Below are positions 1 through 11,513 of a DNA stretch of 64,000 nucleotides, piece after piece (position 1 is the first letter of the stretch; every line of letters starts with the position of its first letter). The position numbers and the translations under genes are program-made. The notes beneath the pieces were generated by a model. The model was not told the DNA's origin and searched no databases. It was given only the letters and a program-made list of their open reading frames with translations. This DNA is from Erwinia_E haradaeae_D (GTDB lineage: Bacteria > Pseudomonadota > Gammaproteobacteria > Enterobacterales > Enterobacteriaceae): NCBI RefSeq assembly GCF_900698935.1, contig NZ_LR217716.1, positions 10,084 to 74,083 on the forward strand, written 5' to 3'.

Positions 1-468
1 ACTGTGCTAACGTGAATTAGTGTTGTATATATCGAACGCAGGCCGCATTAATATTGTGGCTAATAAGCATATTATCGCTGCCATCTAAACGATATCCGCA
101 TCATAAATTTTTTAATCGAGAAAAACCTCTTTAGTCTATAAAATAACGATATATAGCTTATATATGGGGATTTAATGTAGGCAGGTGACGCTTTTGTGGC
201 TATCTCTGATTTTAATTGGTCGATTTCATTAGTTTGATGGAAGGTTGAGCACTGTAGATTAGAGATAATATGGCAGCCATTATCATCCGCTAGAATTATC
301 ACATCCATACCAGATTTGGTTAGATAGAGTGCGCTGGTCAATGGTTAATCTAAGCCTTCTAGTCACATCATGACACTGTGTAGATTATATAGTTTGTTGA
401 CTCATAGCGCCTATCTCATTTCGTAGAAATTAGTCGATATAACGTCAAAAATCCTGATCATTTAGCAT
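1..468 (-). pseudogene. thiF: thiF relic, sub-unit I (cut by window edge)
   Basis: Reads on the minus strand and aligns with the N-terminal two thirds of intact thiF (38061-38864). Shared stretches include the one around 31-60 matching 38438-38467, and the start region near 468 matching the start codon of the intact gene. A short open stretch at 72-341 keeps phrases such as NEIDQLKSEIA (intact: NEIGQLKAEIA), but stops and indels interrupt the frame on both sides. The downstream thiS, thiG and thiH counterparts would lie left of the window. Non-functional; the intact copy is about 38.4 kb away. Confidence 0.85.
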
Positions 469-1139
469 GTTTCTCAACTTTTTGTTAGAAGTAGAAGTTT
501 TCTTTATAGAGATATCATGACTATTTCTCAGTAAGTGCACGTGATATAATGAACCTCTTATTGAGGTGCTGAGGAGATGACGATCACTAAATAAATAATC
601 AAGTGATACGTGATAGCGGCCTTATCTTTTGCATAATTTAGAGTAATATATTTTATAATGGTTGTTCTTGAAATCAAGCCCTTTTTAGATAACTGCTAGA
701 GTGTTGTTAAAATTATAGGATTAGATGATATCATCTAGACGATGCAAGAAAGATATAACTCAGACAAGGATAGATAGCATTCCTAGAAAATATGCTTGTG
801 CAGTTTGCTCTATCACGATGTAGACATCCTAGAAATTAATGGATGCATGGAAGAGTATTGATAGAGTGTATTTTGCATTTATTCCTCAGGCAAAACTTAT
901 CCTATATTTTAAGCATAAACGGATACAACACATAGTCTTTCAGCTTAAAAATACTCATCATCACATATTAATTATTGAAAATTCGTAATAGGTAAGTAAT
1001 ACCATTATAATAATCTCTGATAAAGATTGATCCATCCTTGTTAGAGGGTCCTTCTTTTTTAAACTATTATATAAGCGTTATCTATTATGATAGATAACTG
1101 CAGATGCATACGATGACGTGTTTCTGCTATGCGTCGTAC
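469..1139. other. Eroded spacer between thiF and thiC relics
   Basis: No gene is recognisable. The stretch has counterparts at 16766-17619 and 38865-39540, sharing a phrase near 600-625 (GTGATACGTGATAGCGGCC) with 16889-16908 and 39005-39024. In enterobacterial thiCEFSGH operons thiE sits here, but I could not match this DNA to the intact thiE at 3934-4587, so its origin stays open. Confidence 0.5.
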
Positions 1140-2950
1140 TTGACGATTGTACAGTAGTTTCACAATTTTATAGTTCTCACGATTGAACGTTCACTATAGT
1201 TAGGACATATTAATGATTTTGTATAGAAAACATTCTAGATTATTCCTATAAAATAGCAGTACGTACTTTATCAATATTTTTGCGGTAGTGCAATATTATG
1301 ATAAGCATGCGTGCCTCCCTAGCACTTCATCTACATTCATCCTCTAAGCGAACATGGAATAAAAAAATCTTCTTGAAATATGGATCACTATAGGTTTTTG
1401 CTAGAGGATGTGCTGTAGCTAGAGTAGCAATGTAAAACGGAAATTTATCAGTATAATCAATTCCTCTTTAATTTCTTTTTTATTGAATAAAAATAAGATG
1501 TGCTCTCGCAGACAAAATGTGCTTGCAAGCAATATCATATATCATCACTGAACTAACTGATCAACACAGTGCTAATATCAAATGGTAGATAATCTCAATT
1601 TTGTGCAATATTAATAGGGCATAACCTTTAAATATAAGAGAATGCTTCATGATAATTTTTTCACTACGCAGTAATATTCCCCTAAATTATATGCAGAGGA
1701 TATGATCGGGACCCTCAATTGTATCTTGAGCACCTTCTGCTCCCTAGTCACTGGAGTGAATGATTAACAGGTGTATGATTCAGTGTATAATGCTTTATTA
1801 TTAGCATTTCACACTCAATCAGAACGGAACTTGTATTCTGATGCTCATCCTATTTTACGTTAAAGCGCAACGCTGAAAAATGGTTTTTTTAAAAACTTTC
1901 ATTAAAGACAATTTTTTATGATGTATAAAACATCGCTTAGTTATCATCGATCCACTTTTTGAAACGATACTAGTTAAGCGTTAACCGATTGTTAGAAGAC
2001 AACAAAAAAGTATAAATACCGGTATGGATCGTCTACATATTGTTGTGGTTATTTTGAATCAGGTGATATGAAATCCCTCTAACTTCAGGTGTTCTACTAT
2101 TAGACTATGGATTGTTTTAGTCTTTGATAGATAGGAGTGGCCTCGATTAGAGATGTAGCTGTTATGCAGAATGGATGCGTGAGTCTTACAAATGTAACGA
2201 TTTGTAAACAAATTTATCACAGTATCTGCTCCTTATTTAGTATGTATACTAATTTTTACTCTGTTTTTACCATAGCAGAAGTCAGTATAGAATCTTTCAT
2301 GTGAGTATAAAGTTTTTCTGCAATATTTCGCTCTATAATGATGAAGTCTAATTTCAAAATGATGGATATAAGAAGATATAGTTATATGTCTAGTAGAGAT
2401 TGCTGGTTAAATGAATTTAAGAGTAATCATTTGAACATACACTTAAATGCAACTAAGTGATACGATGATCTTTTGATGCGTAAAAAATCGATATCATGTT
2501 ACAAAGTTTATATTCTTTCCTATATATGAATGAAGGCGCTATTTATTGTTATTAATAGAATTTTGACGTGTCTTGGAGTGTGTAGTGTCCTGTCAGTTAT
2601 CAATATAATATGTATGAAGTCAGTGCATGCGTTTATTGAGCTTAATAACTATTTATGACTTTGTGTACTAGCACATATGTTATAAAGAACACTGGTTTTT
2701 TCTCTTCTTCATATAGGAAATCCTTTGGTTTACCACTCATTGAGGTAAGGCTCAGTTATATTTCACACATGTACACCCGTATATCTATACGAAAATCTTC
2801 CAGATCAACTCCTCTAGAGTGTCGAAAGGTACTCGTTACTAGGAGATTTATGCATATTTATACCTGTATACCATTTTACAGTTCAATGTAGAACTAAGTA
2901 AAGATTGTGACAGAGCCCGCTCCTAAAAAAATTATCTAGTATTTTAATTT
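1140..2950 (-). pseudogene. thiC: thiC relic, sub-unit I
   Basis: Minus-strand remnant of phosphomethylpyrimidine synthase. The clearest anchor is near 1700-1740, where CGGGACCCTCAATTGT matches the intact gene at about 18138 (region coding EGPGHVPMHM). The offset to intact thiC is about 16.4 kb and holds along the relic. Frames are destroyed throughout; short open stretches such as 2655-2891 are chance. Ends are estimated by projecting the intact gene. Confidence 0.8.
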
Positions 2951-3933
2951 CAAGTAAATATGGTGGGAATTAAAACCATCCTTTTAGGTCTATTAACTAC
3001 TATATAAGTTGTGCTCTATGTATTTCTTATGAGTCAAGTAATGTACTTATTTTTTGGCGTAATTTAATAGATGTGTGTTCTCTAAAACATTTTATATTTC
3101 ATTTGTATTATGAGGCAAACCCATAATCATCTTACATAATGTAAGGTCAACATAATCACTATTCACATTTTAAAGTAGTAGGCATGTATACGAGAAGGTA
3201 GCAAAATTTTTGCTAATATATCTAAGTTATTTTTTATGGTTAGCCTTAAAGCAAATAGATTGTGCATAAATATTACAGCACAAAAAAGACTTTTTTGTCA
3301 TTGCATTAAATTTATTGCTATTTTTTTAGAAAAAGCATAGAAGCTTATCTCTTAAAGCAATATTTATACTAAATATATATTAAGCTATATCCAATGATGC
3401 AGAATGCTTTCAGTACAGGCATGAATAGTTCTTTTATATTTCTATTTGTGCTATTTATAACACTATTCTATAGTGTTAATACATTAAACTAAAAAAGTTA
3501 ATCTAATATAGCAATATATTGCTATATACAAAAATATATCACAACAGATTTCTTTTGATAAAGCAGAATATAAAATATTAATATAGAAATATTTTCTGAT
3601 TTCTAAAAAAAATATGCATCATAATTATTCATTTTAATTATATATATTAAATAATAGTTTTAAAAAAAGAAATATTGCTATATATTTTTTTAATAAGATA
3701 GCAAAATTTATCTAAATACTTTATATTTGAAGTATGGCGAAACAATAAATTTACAAAAATAAGCATAAATTAAAATAGTTGCAATACTTAATTAAGGATA
3801 ATGATGTAAATAGACCGATTATGCATTAAACTTACAAATAAAAGAACTTTTTTATTGTTCTGAGCATGGTTATCAAATTCAATAACAATCTAGTATCAAT
3901 ACTGTTTATATGTTATAAAAATTTTTTGAAGGT
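2951..3933. other. AT-rich non-coding stretch; rep region deleted here
   Basis: No gene is visible. Parts near 3240-3430 align loosely with 41640-42070 in sub-unit III. The repA relic that follows there (about 42300) has no counterpart here, so this sub-unit seems to have lost its rep region by deletion before thiE. Confidence 0.5.
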
Positions 3934-4587
3934 TTATCTCACATAACTGTGAAAATTTTCTATTTTCTTTTGCAGACCGGAAGTTGCTTCACGCCAATCT
4001 TTTGCAGAGGTAATAGCACTTACCACTGCTATACTCCCTACCCCACAAGCTAATACTTTATCGACTCGATCAAGAGTGATGCCACCGATCGCCACCGTAG
4101 GTATATGGGTTAACTTACTTGCTACATTCTTTAATTTCGCTAATCCCTGAGGCTGAGAAGGCATCTTCTTAGTAGTAGTAGAAAATATGTGTCCTAAGGC
4201 AATATAAGAGGGATTCCAACTTAATGCACGTAATAATTCTTCTTCATTATGCGTAGATAATCCTAAACGTAAACCAGCACGCCATATCGCATCAGGATTA
4301 GCTTTATTCATATCTTCTTGCCCTAGATGCACACCATAAGCTTTATAACGAATAGCTAATTGCCAATAGTCATTAATAAATATCTTAGCTCTATAGTTCA
4401 GGCCTAAGAGTACCGCATCTTTAATATTTGAGCCTACTTGCTCTTCTGATTTATCTTTTAAACGTAGCTGAATTGTAGTCACTCCAGATTCTAGCATCCT
4501 TGTTAACCACAACAAGGAATCAACTATAGGATATAAACCAAGTTTATTCGGAACTGGTGCAAATTGATTTTTAAATTTCATTTTCAC
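3934..4587 (-). CDS. thiE: Thiamine-phosphate synthase ThiE
   Basis: Joins HMP-PP (from ThiC/ThiD) to the thiazole phosphate carboxylate (from ThiG/ThiH) to give thiamine monophosphate in the cytosol. The 217-residue product has the usual length and a TIM-barrel ThiE sequence. QLRLKDK (about residues 40-46) is the diphosphate-binding strand, followed by NDYWQLAI, GVHLGQEDM, the ALGHIF...TKKMPS segment and the C-terminal VAIGGI and GVGSIAVVSAI phosphate-binding loops. The start is supported by AGGAG five bases upstream of ATG. In most enterobacteria thiE lies between thiC and thiF. Here it stands alone, between a deleted rep region and nuc, with no thi gene adjacent. The only other copy in the window (44150-44805) is broken, so this appears to be the sole working thiE. 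Confidence 0.96.
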   Translation of the reverse strand: MKMKFKNQFAPVPNKLGLYPIVDSLLWLTRMLESGVTTIQLRLKDKSEEQVGSNIKDAVLLGLNYRAKIFINDYWQLAIRYKAYGVHLGQEDMNKANPDAIWRAGLRLGLSTHNEEELLRALSWNPSYIALGHIFSTTTKKMPSQPQGLAKLKNVASKLTHIPTVAIGGITLDRVDKVLACGVGSIAVVSAITSAKDWREATSGLQKKIENFHSYVR

Positions 4588-5776
4588 TCCTAATAGTAAA
4601 AATGTATAAAAATATATTTTGATTGTAAAATATAAAAAAGTTTACCTTATAAAGGAATTTTTGCAAAAACGAAATTTTATATACTGTGGTGTAACCGCAA
4701 AAAATCTCTAAATTTCAATTTTAATTTAACAGATGTTATTTAATAATTATTAATCAGAATGTTGCTCTTAAATTTTATGTTGGATGATAATGTAATATCT
4801 ATAATTATATATTATTAATAACTATATGAAATAGTTCAATAGTTAATTACTTTATCAAAATAAAAAACCACATGAGTGAAGTCTTAAAGATAACAATATA
4901 TTTTTATATGCACATTTATTTTTATAATTATATTTTATCAATCAGTATTGAAAATACGTAATATGTGACATTAATTAAATTTTAAGATTTATTAAAAATA
5001 AATAAGTGATCAAAAATTATTTATGCGTTCAAGATATTAAATAGCATTAATATGCTGAAAATATAAAATTAAATTTCTAAAATGTAAAATACATATTTTA
5101 TATCATATGCAAATTTAATAATAGCATCATAAAGTAATAAAATAAAGAATAATTTTTAGTTTGATATAAATGGAGAAGACTTCTATGCGAACACATGTGC
5201 TAATATAAACTATGATGCAATCGTTATTGCCCCTATGGATATCAATTACTTCTTCAATTATTTTTTAGAAAAAATGCTTTTATTTTTTATAGATTTCTTA
5301 TATTCTATAGTCGCTGCATACTCTGAGCGCTGAGTGGATTTGTGATGATATTTTGAAAAGTTTGGTTCTTACAAAAATATTATTAGCAAGGTGCGCTTTA
5401 TATTTATTAAAATTTAAAATATATTATTGATAGCGTGATTTACAAGAAAAAAAGTGATTTGTATTATATGTAATAAACTCTTTAAATACCAAAATTCATG
5501 TTATATTTGTTCTTAAATTAAACGGAAAATTATTATAAATATGTATGAAAAGTCTATACTCAGTAAAAATTATTTGTTATACATTTCACTTGAATTTTAA
5601 AAATTACTCAATTCATTATCTTTACTATTTATAGTATGTATCATATAACTCTATAAGAAATTATAGGCATAATAATCGCATGAAAAATAATAAAAATTAT
5701 GAATTATACAGTTCTACAGAAAATAATGTTTTTGCTAAAATCATACAAATGCTTACTTAAGAAAGGTATTTCAACT
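4588..5776. other. AT-rich non-coding stretch between divergent thiE and nuc
   Basis: About 1.2 kb with no recognisable gene and no clear similarity to known genes. It lies between the starts of two divergently transcribed genes, so it must carry their promoters. No confident -35/-10 pair stands out against the AT background. The counterpart in sub-unit III is 44806-46500. Confidence 0.45.
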
Positions 5777-6331
5777 ATGAATTCAAAATTATTAAAAATA
5801 AAAATAAGTTTTATCATCATTTTATTATTTTTTATAACAACATCTTCTTTTCCGCTATTAGCTAGTACTAGTATAGAGGATATAAAAATCGGATTCTCAC
5901 CAGGAGAAGGCGCTAAGCAGATTGTTTTATTAGCCATTTCAGAAGCAAAAAAATCCATTGATATTGCTGCATATTCTTTTACTAGTAAACCTATTGCATT
6001 AGCTTTACTTGACGCACAAAGTAGAGGTGTCAGTGTACGTTTGGTAGCTGATAAGAAATCCAATAGTAACAGGTATACCGCAGCAACTTATTTATCCAAT
6101 CATCGGATTCCAGTAAAATTAAATGAAAAATATGCGATTATGCATAATAAGTTTATGATTATTGATGGTTATTCAGTAGAAACTGGTTCCTTTAACTATA
6201 CACAGAGTGCTGCTAACCGTAATGCAGAAAATGTGATTTATTTGCGTCATCAATCAGAGATTGCTGAAAAGTACATGAAAGAATTTGATCGTTTATGGAA
6301 AGAAGCAACGTATATTAGTCCCTCGTATTAA
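5777..6331 (+). CDS. nuc: Secreted phospholipase D-family nuclease (Nuc-like)
   Basis: Predicted periplasmic endonuclease of the compact single-HKD phospholipase D family, like the plasmid-borne Nuc proteins of enterobacteria, which act as dimers with one HKD motif per subunit. The 184-residue product starts with a signal peptide: lysines at 4-9, a hydrophobic core at about 10-28, and a likely signal peptidase site after SFPLLAS. The catalytic motif HNKFMIID (H123, K125, D130) and the following GSFNYT are complete. I chose ATG 5777 rather than the upstream in-frame ATG 5699 because the signal peptide begins there and AAGAAAGG precedes it. A bidirectional-looking hairpin lies between nuc and ibpA. 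A broken copy lies at 46505-46940. Its value to a host-restricted symbiont is unclear; it may be a leftover plasmid gene. Confidence 0.9.
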   Translation: MNSKLLKIKISFIIILLFFITTSSFPLLASTSIEDIKIGFSPGEGAKQIVLLAISEAKKSIDIAAYSFTSKPIALALLDAQSRGVSVRLVADKKSNSNRYTAATYLSNHRIPVKLNEKYAIMHNKFMIIDGYSVETGSFNYTQSAANRNAENVIYLRHQSEIAEKYMKEFDRLWKEATYISPSY

Positions 6332-7348
6332 TGATTAGTTATACGTGTAAATAAATGCATTGAGGATGCATGTACGATTTTATTTAAATTTTTTAACAGC
6401 ATATAATGGGATTACATCAACCATATTAAATATATTTTTATAAATGTAATAAATCTGTAATACTATCAAAATATCTATATACGTATCACCATGGATATAT
6501 ATAATATGATTGATATATATAAAATATATTTTTATGTGATAAATTATTATAAAAAACACAATAAAACACATCAAGAGCACAATATTTCTAATATGGTATT
6601 AAAATTTAGAAAATTGAGTGAAAACTTATAATAACTAAGTAGTGTAAACTATAAAAAAGAATGTATATTATTCGTGATGCGATTAATGAAGATTTATAGT
6701 AATGTACATTTTAGTCAACGGAACAATAGAATGAATGTGTATTAAAATATATTGAATATTTAATTTACCCATTAGTCAAGATTACTGACGTCCATGTGAG
6801 ATATAACGATATAGATTCCTTATCTCTAGAGAGAATAAGGTCTATTAATCTTAAATTTAAAAGTCAATCAGTATTAGACTAATGATTAATATAACTACAA
6901 AACTAGGTGGATGTTGAATGTGATTTTCATCATACGTAATAGTCTCAGGTAAAAACATTAATATATAAAGAATGAGTTAGCGACGTGTAAGTATAGCATT
7001 GTTGTCATATTGAAAGTATTTTTTATTTTAATATTGAAAGTCAACGTGAATATTTATGATAGTAATAAATAAATATTTATTTTTATTATCCCGTTACACG
7101 ATGAGACTCTCCGATCATTTCACCAAGAAAATATGCATCATTCATTAATGATAATAAATATTTTTATGCTTATTTTCTCAGATCAGAGATTTTTTATACC
7201 AGAATAACATATTCAATTCAGCAATTTATGAACTCTCACAATTTATAGCAATCATATTATTTTCTATGCTATAGCTATAGATGACCAACTGAGAGAAAAA
7301 TTAAAAAATATGTTTAGTATATTAGAATATTAGAGTAACACACAGATA

Positions 7349-7376
7349 GGACTATGATATAGTCAGACTATAGTCT
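7349..7376. repeat. Adjacent inverted repeats ending in a perfect 14-bp palindrome
   Basis: GACTAT, three bases, then ATAGTC (7349-7363) form one small hairpin. Immediately after, CAGACTATAGTCTG (7363-7376) is a perfect palindrome. The two share the same core. Could be a protein-binding dyad; no function can be assigned. Confidence 0.35.
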
Positions 7377-7624
7377 GGTATGGAGATACCTATTTTTTAA
7401 AATACTTTTTGTTTAAAAATATATTAACTTAATGCAGGTCAGAAATTCAGTACTAGTCAACAGTGATTTTGATTAGTAGTAGAAACATCTGAAAATGCAC
7501 AAGATTTAAAAATATAAAAATTATACTAGGTTAGCTTGTATATTTAAATCTATAACTAAAATTTTTAAGATGCGTAATCCATCACAAAAGATCTTTATAC
7601 TATTGTTTTTGAGATGATATTCTA

Positions 7625-7640
7625 CACTGACATGTCAGTG
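7625..7640. repeat. Perfect 16-bp palindrome
   Basis: CACTGACATGTCAGTG reads identically on both strands. A third half-site CACTGAT follows at 7646-7652. It lies in non-coding DNA 650 bp from ibpA, and I did not find it in the sub-unit III counterpart. Confidence 0.35.
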
Positions 7641-8241
7641 CGGAGCACTGATAGTACTACGTTACATTCCTACAAATTTGTGAATAGAAATCTCATTGCA
7701 GCAGTTTTAACAGTTAATGCAAAATCAATTTTTATCAAAATTCTTTGAAGTAACCACAAGCCATAACAATAATTAACTTAATCAATAAAGAATAAATCGT
7801 ATTATACTCTATGGAGTATTATGACTGTGATCTTAAGATAAGACACTAATTATTGGATTAAGCATAACGAAGAATCTATATGTTCCAGTGAATTTAACAT
7901 AAAGTAATTTATAAATGTATTGATGTCACTATTGTGAAATATATAACTAAATCAATGATGATATCTATTAATAACGTTAGGATATATCGACTAGAAATCG
8001 CCTCTCTAAAATTAAAAGCCTCACTTTTCATATACTATGATGGTTGTAGAGCTTTTCCTTATCATCAAGATAAGATCTCATATTTTATGAACATATACAA
8101 ATCTTTATTGAATAGTGAAAACATGAATATCTATAAAATTATCTGAATTAATATTGATACACGTGCTATATAATATATTAAATATACTACATTGTTTTTT
8201 TATTTTTGTCTCATTGATATAGTGGATCTTCTAAACAATTA

Positions 8242-8272
8242 AATATAGCACCAATTTTATTGGTGCTATATT
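8242..8272. terminator. 13-bp stem-loop terminator downstream of ibpA
   Basis: Left arm 8242-8254 and right arm 8260-8272 pair perfectly (AATATAGCACCAA with its complement) around a TTTTA loop, nine bases beyond the ibpA stop. On the minus strand a T-rich tract follows. The sub-unit III copy (47461-47497) keeps the stem although its sequence changed, including a T-A pair replaced by C-G. This paired change argues for selection on the structure. Confidence 0.75.
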
Positions 8273-8281
8273 GCAGAAATA

Positions 8282-8779
8282 TTAAAATTTGACGTTATGC
8301 TCTAATATATTTTGTACTGTTTTATCCGAAGAAATTGCAATTTTCTTTGGTTTTTCTTGTTCTGGAATATCATAGATAAATTCTAGTTTTAATAACCCAT
8401 GATCTAATATAGCACATTGTATGCTAATCCTATTTTCTAGGTTAAAACTAAGAGCAAATTCTCGTTTTTTAAAACCTTGATGTAACCATGTCATGGAATC
8501 TTTTTCTATAGTGTGTTCTGTTTTTTCCGTTTTTAAATTGCCTTTAATCGTTAACTGATTATTGAGTACAGAAATATCTAGCTCATCTTCAGTATAACCT
8601 GGAACGCTAACTATCATTTCATAATGTTCTTTATCTTTCTGGAGTAGATTATACATTGGTGAATCACTGACAGGTGCTTCACCTGTAATACGGCTAAAAA
8701 GATTATCAATTTGTGTAAAGCGATCAGCAATAAGATGATTGCTCCATGTCGGTATGATAGAAAAAGAACGATAAGCCAT
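8282..8779 (-). CDS. ibpA: Small heat-shock protein, IbpA/Hsp20 family (copy 1)
   Basis: ATP-independent holdase that binds unfolding proteins and passes them to DnaK/ClpB. The 165-residue product is longer than typical IbpA (about 137). It has a central alpha-crystallin domain from NLLQKDKEHYEM to GLLKLEFIYDIPEQEKPKKIAI, including VPGYTEDELDISVLNNQLTI and the conserved A/GxL-type strand GLLKLEF. AGGAT lies upstream of the ATG. Small heat-shock genes are known on small plasmids of aphid symbionts, so linkage to rep genes has precedent. It differs from copy 2 (47506-48000) at about 26 of 164 residues with no frame disruption, so both copies seem to be kept. No ROSE-type thermosensor was recognised in the short leader. 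Confidence 0.93.
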   Translation of the reverse strand: MAYRSFSIIPTWSNHLIADRFTQIDNLFSRITGEAPVSDSPMYNLLQKDKEHYEMIVSVPGYTEDELDISVLNNQLTIKGNLKTEKTEHTIEKDSMTWLHQGFKKREFALSFNLENRISIQCAILDHGLLKLEFIYDIPEQEKPKKIAISSDKTVQNILEHNVKF

Positions 8780-10234
8780 AGTATTATCCTATAATTTATA
8801 CATAAAGTAAAAATTCAATTAGCCATTTAATTATTAATATAGGTATTATTTATGTATTTTCAAGAGTTGATCTAGAAGTAGAAGAGCATATTATCAATAA
8901 TATAAATATGTAAATAGTTTTTGTCACTATTATGTTAATTTAATTAATTAAAAACGCTTTGTAGAAGATTCATAGGTTCTAAAAATTAGAATTATCTTTC
9001 AGTGTATATTTTAGCATATAGGTTATAAATATTATTTTAAGCTATATAATTACAACAGTAAGGTGTCGACAAGTCGTACCACAAGTTAGATTTAGTTATG
9101 TTAAAGGTCGGACATTAACAATGTTCTGCCATATTCTGATAGAGAATTCACATTCTATGAAGTAGTATCGGTCACAAGTATGGATTGAGATAAATATCAT
9201 TTTCCCGTTCGATGTAGAATACATCTTTTAATGGTAATACATTTTAATGGCGTTGATATATATTACACTGGCACTTTTTAAAATCTGCAGTCATACGTGA
9301 TGATTTAAACCAAGCCTTACAAAACATTATATATTAAAATATTATATATGATATAGTAATATTTATGTGTTTTCTAGAAAAAAATAGTGCACAATGATGA
9401 CTTATTACTTTTTCTTAATACAATGTCTATATGTAGATTACCGATATTATCTTACACTATGCATGCATTAAAAAGTTATTATTCTTAAATCATTAGATAC
9501 TACATTTAAAATGTAAAAGATAATTAATATGCCATATGACTGTCTAGGGTATATAGCTATTTTGTCATAGATAACATTATATAAATCATACTAGATAGTG
9601 AATAAAAAAAATTTGTGTGCCTTATCATTATCATTCAATCACACTTCTAGAAGTGTATTATAAGATCGATAAAAACACATAAATATTCATATTCTTATAC
9701 CAACAAACAAATAAGATTGAACATATAATGTTTTCTTTATACCGTGGAGCTATACACGATACAAATATCTCTATCACTAGACAATTCTATTTGTAAACTA
9801 TCTAAAAAACTTAACATGCTCCTATAATAATTTATCTTTTTATTGGTTTAGTTAGTTCAGAGTTAATCATACAAGTACAATATTTTATAAAGTACTGATC
9901 TATAAAATATATAAATAGTTTTAAATTCACGTATACCCAATACATAAGAGATAGCCTGATTATACATCATTTCATCATAAGATTGCATAATAGAAAATAT
10001 TTAGTCTCTCATTTAAAAAATGATTACAACGTATAGCTTTCTGTGACTAACTATCAGGATATAACATAGATATAATTAAAATTAGACCTTTCAATAAAAC
10101 TATAAAGCATGATGAATGCTATTCAATTATAATCTTATCTAATTGCATCGTTTTTAGTTACCTGTATTACTGATTAAAAAGTAATTTTTACCGTATTTGA
10201 TGTTAACTGCTACTACGGTGATGGGAATGACCGC
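8780..10234. other. Eroded 1.45 kb between ibpA and apbE relic
   Basis: AT-rich with no recognisable gene. It has loose similarity to 48001-49424, for example around 9100-9310 versus 48300-48560. If a gene was once here it is beyond recognition by eye. Confidence 0.4.
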
Positions 10235-11320
10235 CTGCTATTTATACTAGATTAATTACGATAATTATCATCTGTATATATGATATTTCTATTTCTAAAA
10301 TCTTTTATTTTAAGAACTATTGCAATATTGGCGAATCACTGTCGGAATATTTTAAAGAATCAATTTTAAAGGATAAAAAATAACGTTAACAGAGCGTGCT
10401 TGAGGAAAAATTTGGAAGAGTTCTTTATCTGGAATCAACCAATCGAACAAATGTTCTGCACATACAGTACGAAGCGTCTTTGTTATGATGAGCAACAATT
10501 TTTAATACAGCAGAATAATTGAATAATCGTACCATTTAATCAATATCGTGGAAACAAGTCGCAACCGATAAGGATATAAAATCGTTAATATTGCAAGATA
10601 GGCAATACGAATCAGTTATCAAATGCATAGCGCTATGGCTATTACTATCTCGTCTCTTATAAATTTATGAAGCTTTGGACCCATTGATGCACACAGCGCA
10701 ATTCTATAACAGAATCAGCTTGATACAGCTCTTATTTTCAGAGGTTTGGATCCTATACAGGTTAATGAATCTTGCTAACTTGTCATACTTATACAAAAAT
10801 TTACCAGATATATCCGTAGATCTTTCTAGTGTAGAAGTAAGATTTATAATTGATCATTGAGTAGGCGTGATAGAAAAAAGGGTTTATGTAACTCTTGTGT
10901 TTCAAGTAGTGGGGGCGGCGAATACTAATGGTCGTAATATTCAAGGTAATTGCGGTAAAGTATAATATAAAAACCAACAGATTTAGCAAATGCTACACAG
11001 GATATGGTTATTTTAAATAGATATAGCCTTAGTACCGCTGGGACTTATAAAAATTATTATGAACTATACGAACAACGATTCACACATTGTAGCTGATCTA
11101 GTGACTTGGCGAACCATTCAGAATCATATCGTATCAGTTTCTATTATTGCTAATACTGCTTCAGAGGCAGATTGCTGGGATAGCGATTGGTTGATAATAG
11201 ACATGGAGCGGGCGCAGATATTAGTTTAAAAAAATAAAAAGCAATATACTTGGTATCTCTAAAAAGGAGATAAATTTATCCAGTGGGGCATCACCTTTAT
11301 TTTTAGCTTTTTAAATTTCT
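10235..11320 (+). pseudogene. apbE: apbE relic, sub-unit I
   Basis: Remnant of the FAD:protein FMN transferase gene, aligned along its length with intact apbE (49425-50513) at an offset of about 39.2 kb. Anchors are AATAACGTTAACAG near 10380 (intact 49561) and the stretch near 10760-10850 coding LANLSYLYKNLPDISVDLSS. The 3' part is near 11100-11170. Multiple frameshifts and stops; the open piece at 10675-10860 is one surviving fragment. Confidence 0.85.
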
Positions 11321-11497
11321 CTCTTAGAATTTTATGGATCGTAATCATAGACATTTTCTTTAATATTTAAACAGCAGGATCTGATTTTACGTATCTATAG
11401 GTAATGAATTTTATTACTCTTAAATAGAGATTGTATGTATATACACATTTCATTATATTAAGATGACAGGAATTGAGTTGTATCATTATGCTTGGAA

Positions 11498-11513
11498 AGA
11501 GCCGTAAAGCTCT
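11498..11513. terminator. Decayed stem-loop downstream of apbE relic
   Basis: AGAGC, loop CGTAAA, GCTCT. It occupies the same position as the 12-bp stem at 50682-50710 behind intact apbE, and the GTAAA loop is shared. The inner stem pairs changed together (A-T to G-C) while outer pairing has decayed. Confidence 0.4.

Larger units (their letters stand above)
6332..8241. other. Non-coding 1.9 kb between nuc and ibpA
   Basis: No gene is recognisable; open stretches at 6380-6580 and 7934-8146 are AT-rich and look like chance. The counterpart in sub-unit III is only about 0.5 kb, so DNA was lost there or gained here. Two exact palindromes stand out (7363-7376 and 7625-7640). Confidence 0.45.

Noticed and set aside
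5704..6063. Minus-strand frame of 119 codons opposite nuc
   Set aside because: Shadow of nuc; the plus-strand reading has a signal peptide and HKD motif.
10801..10989. Minus-strand open frame over the apbE relic
   Set aside because: AT-rich chance frame; the plus strand carries the recognisable apbE remnant.
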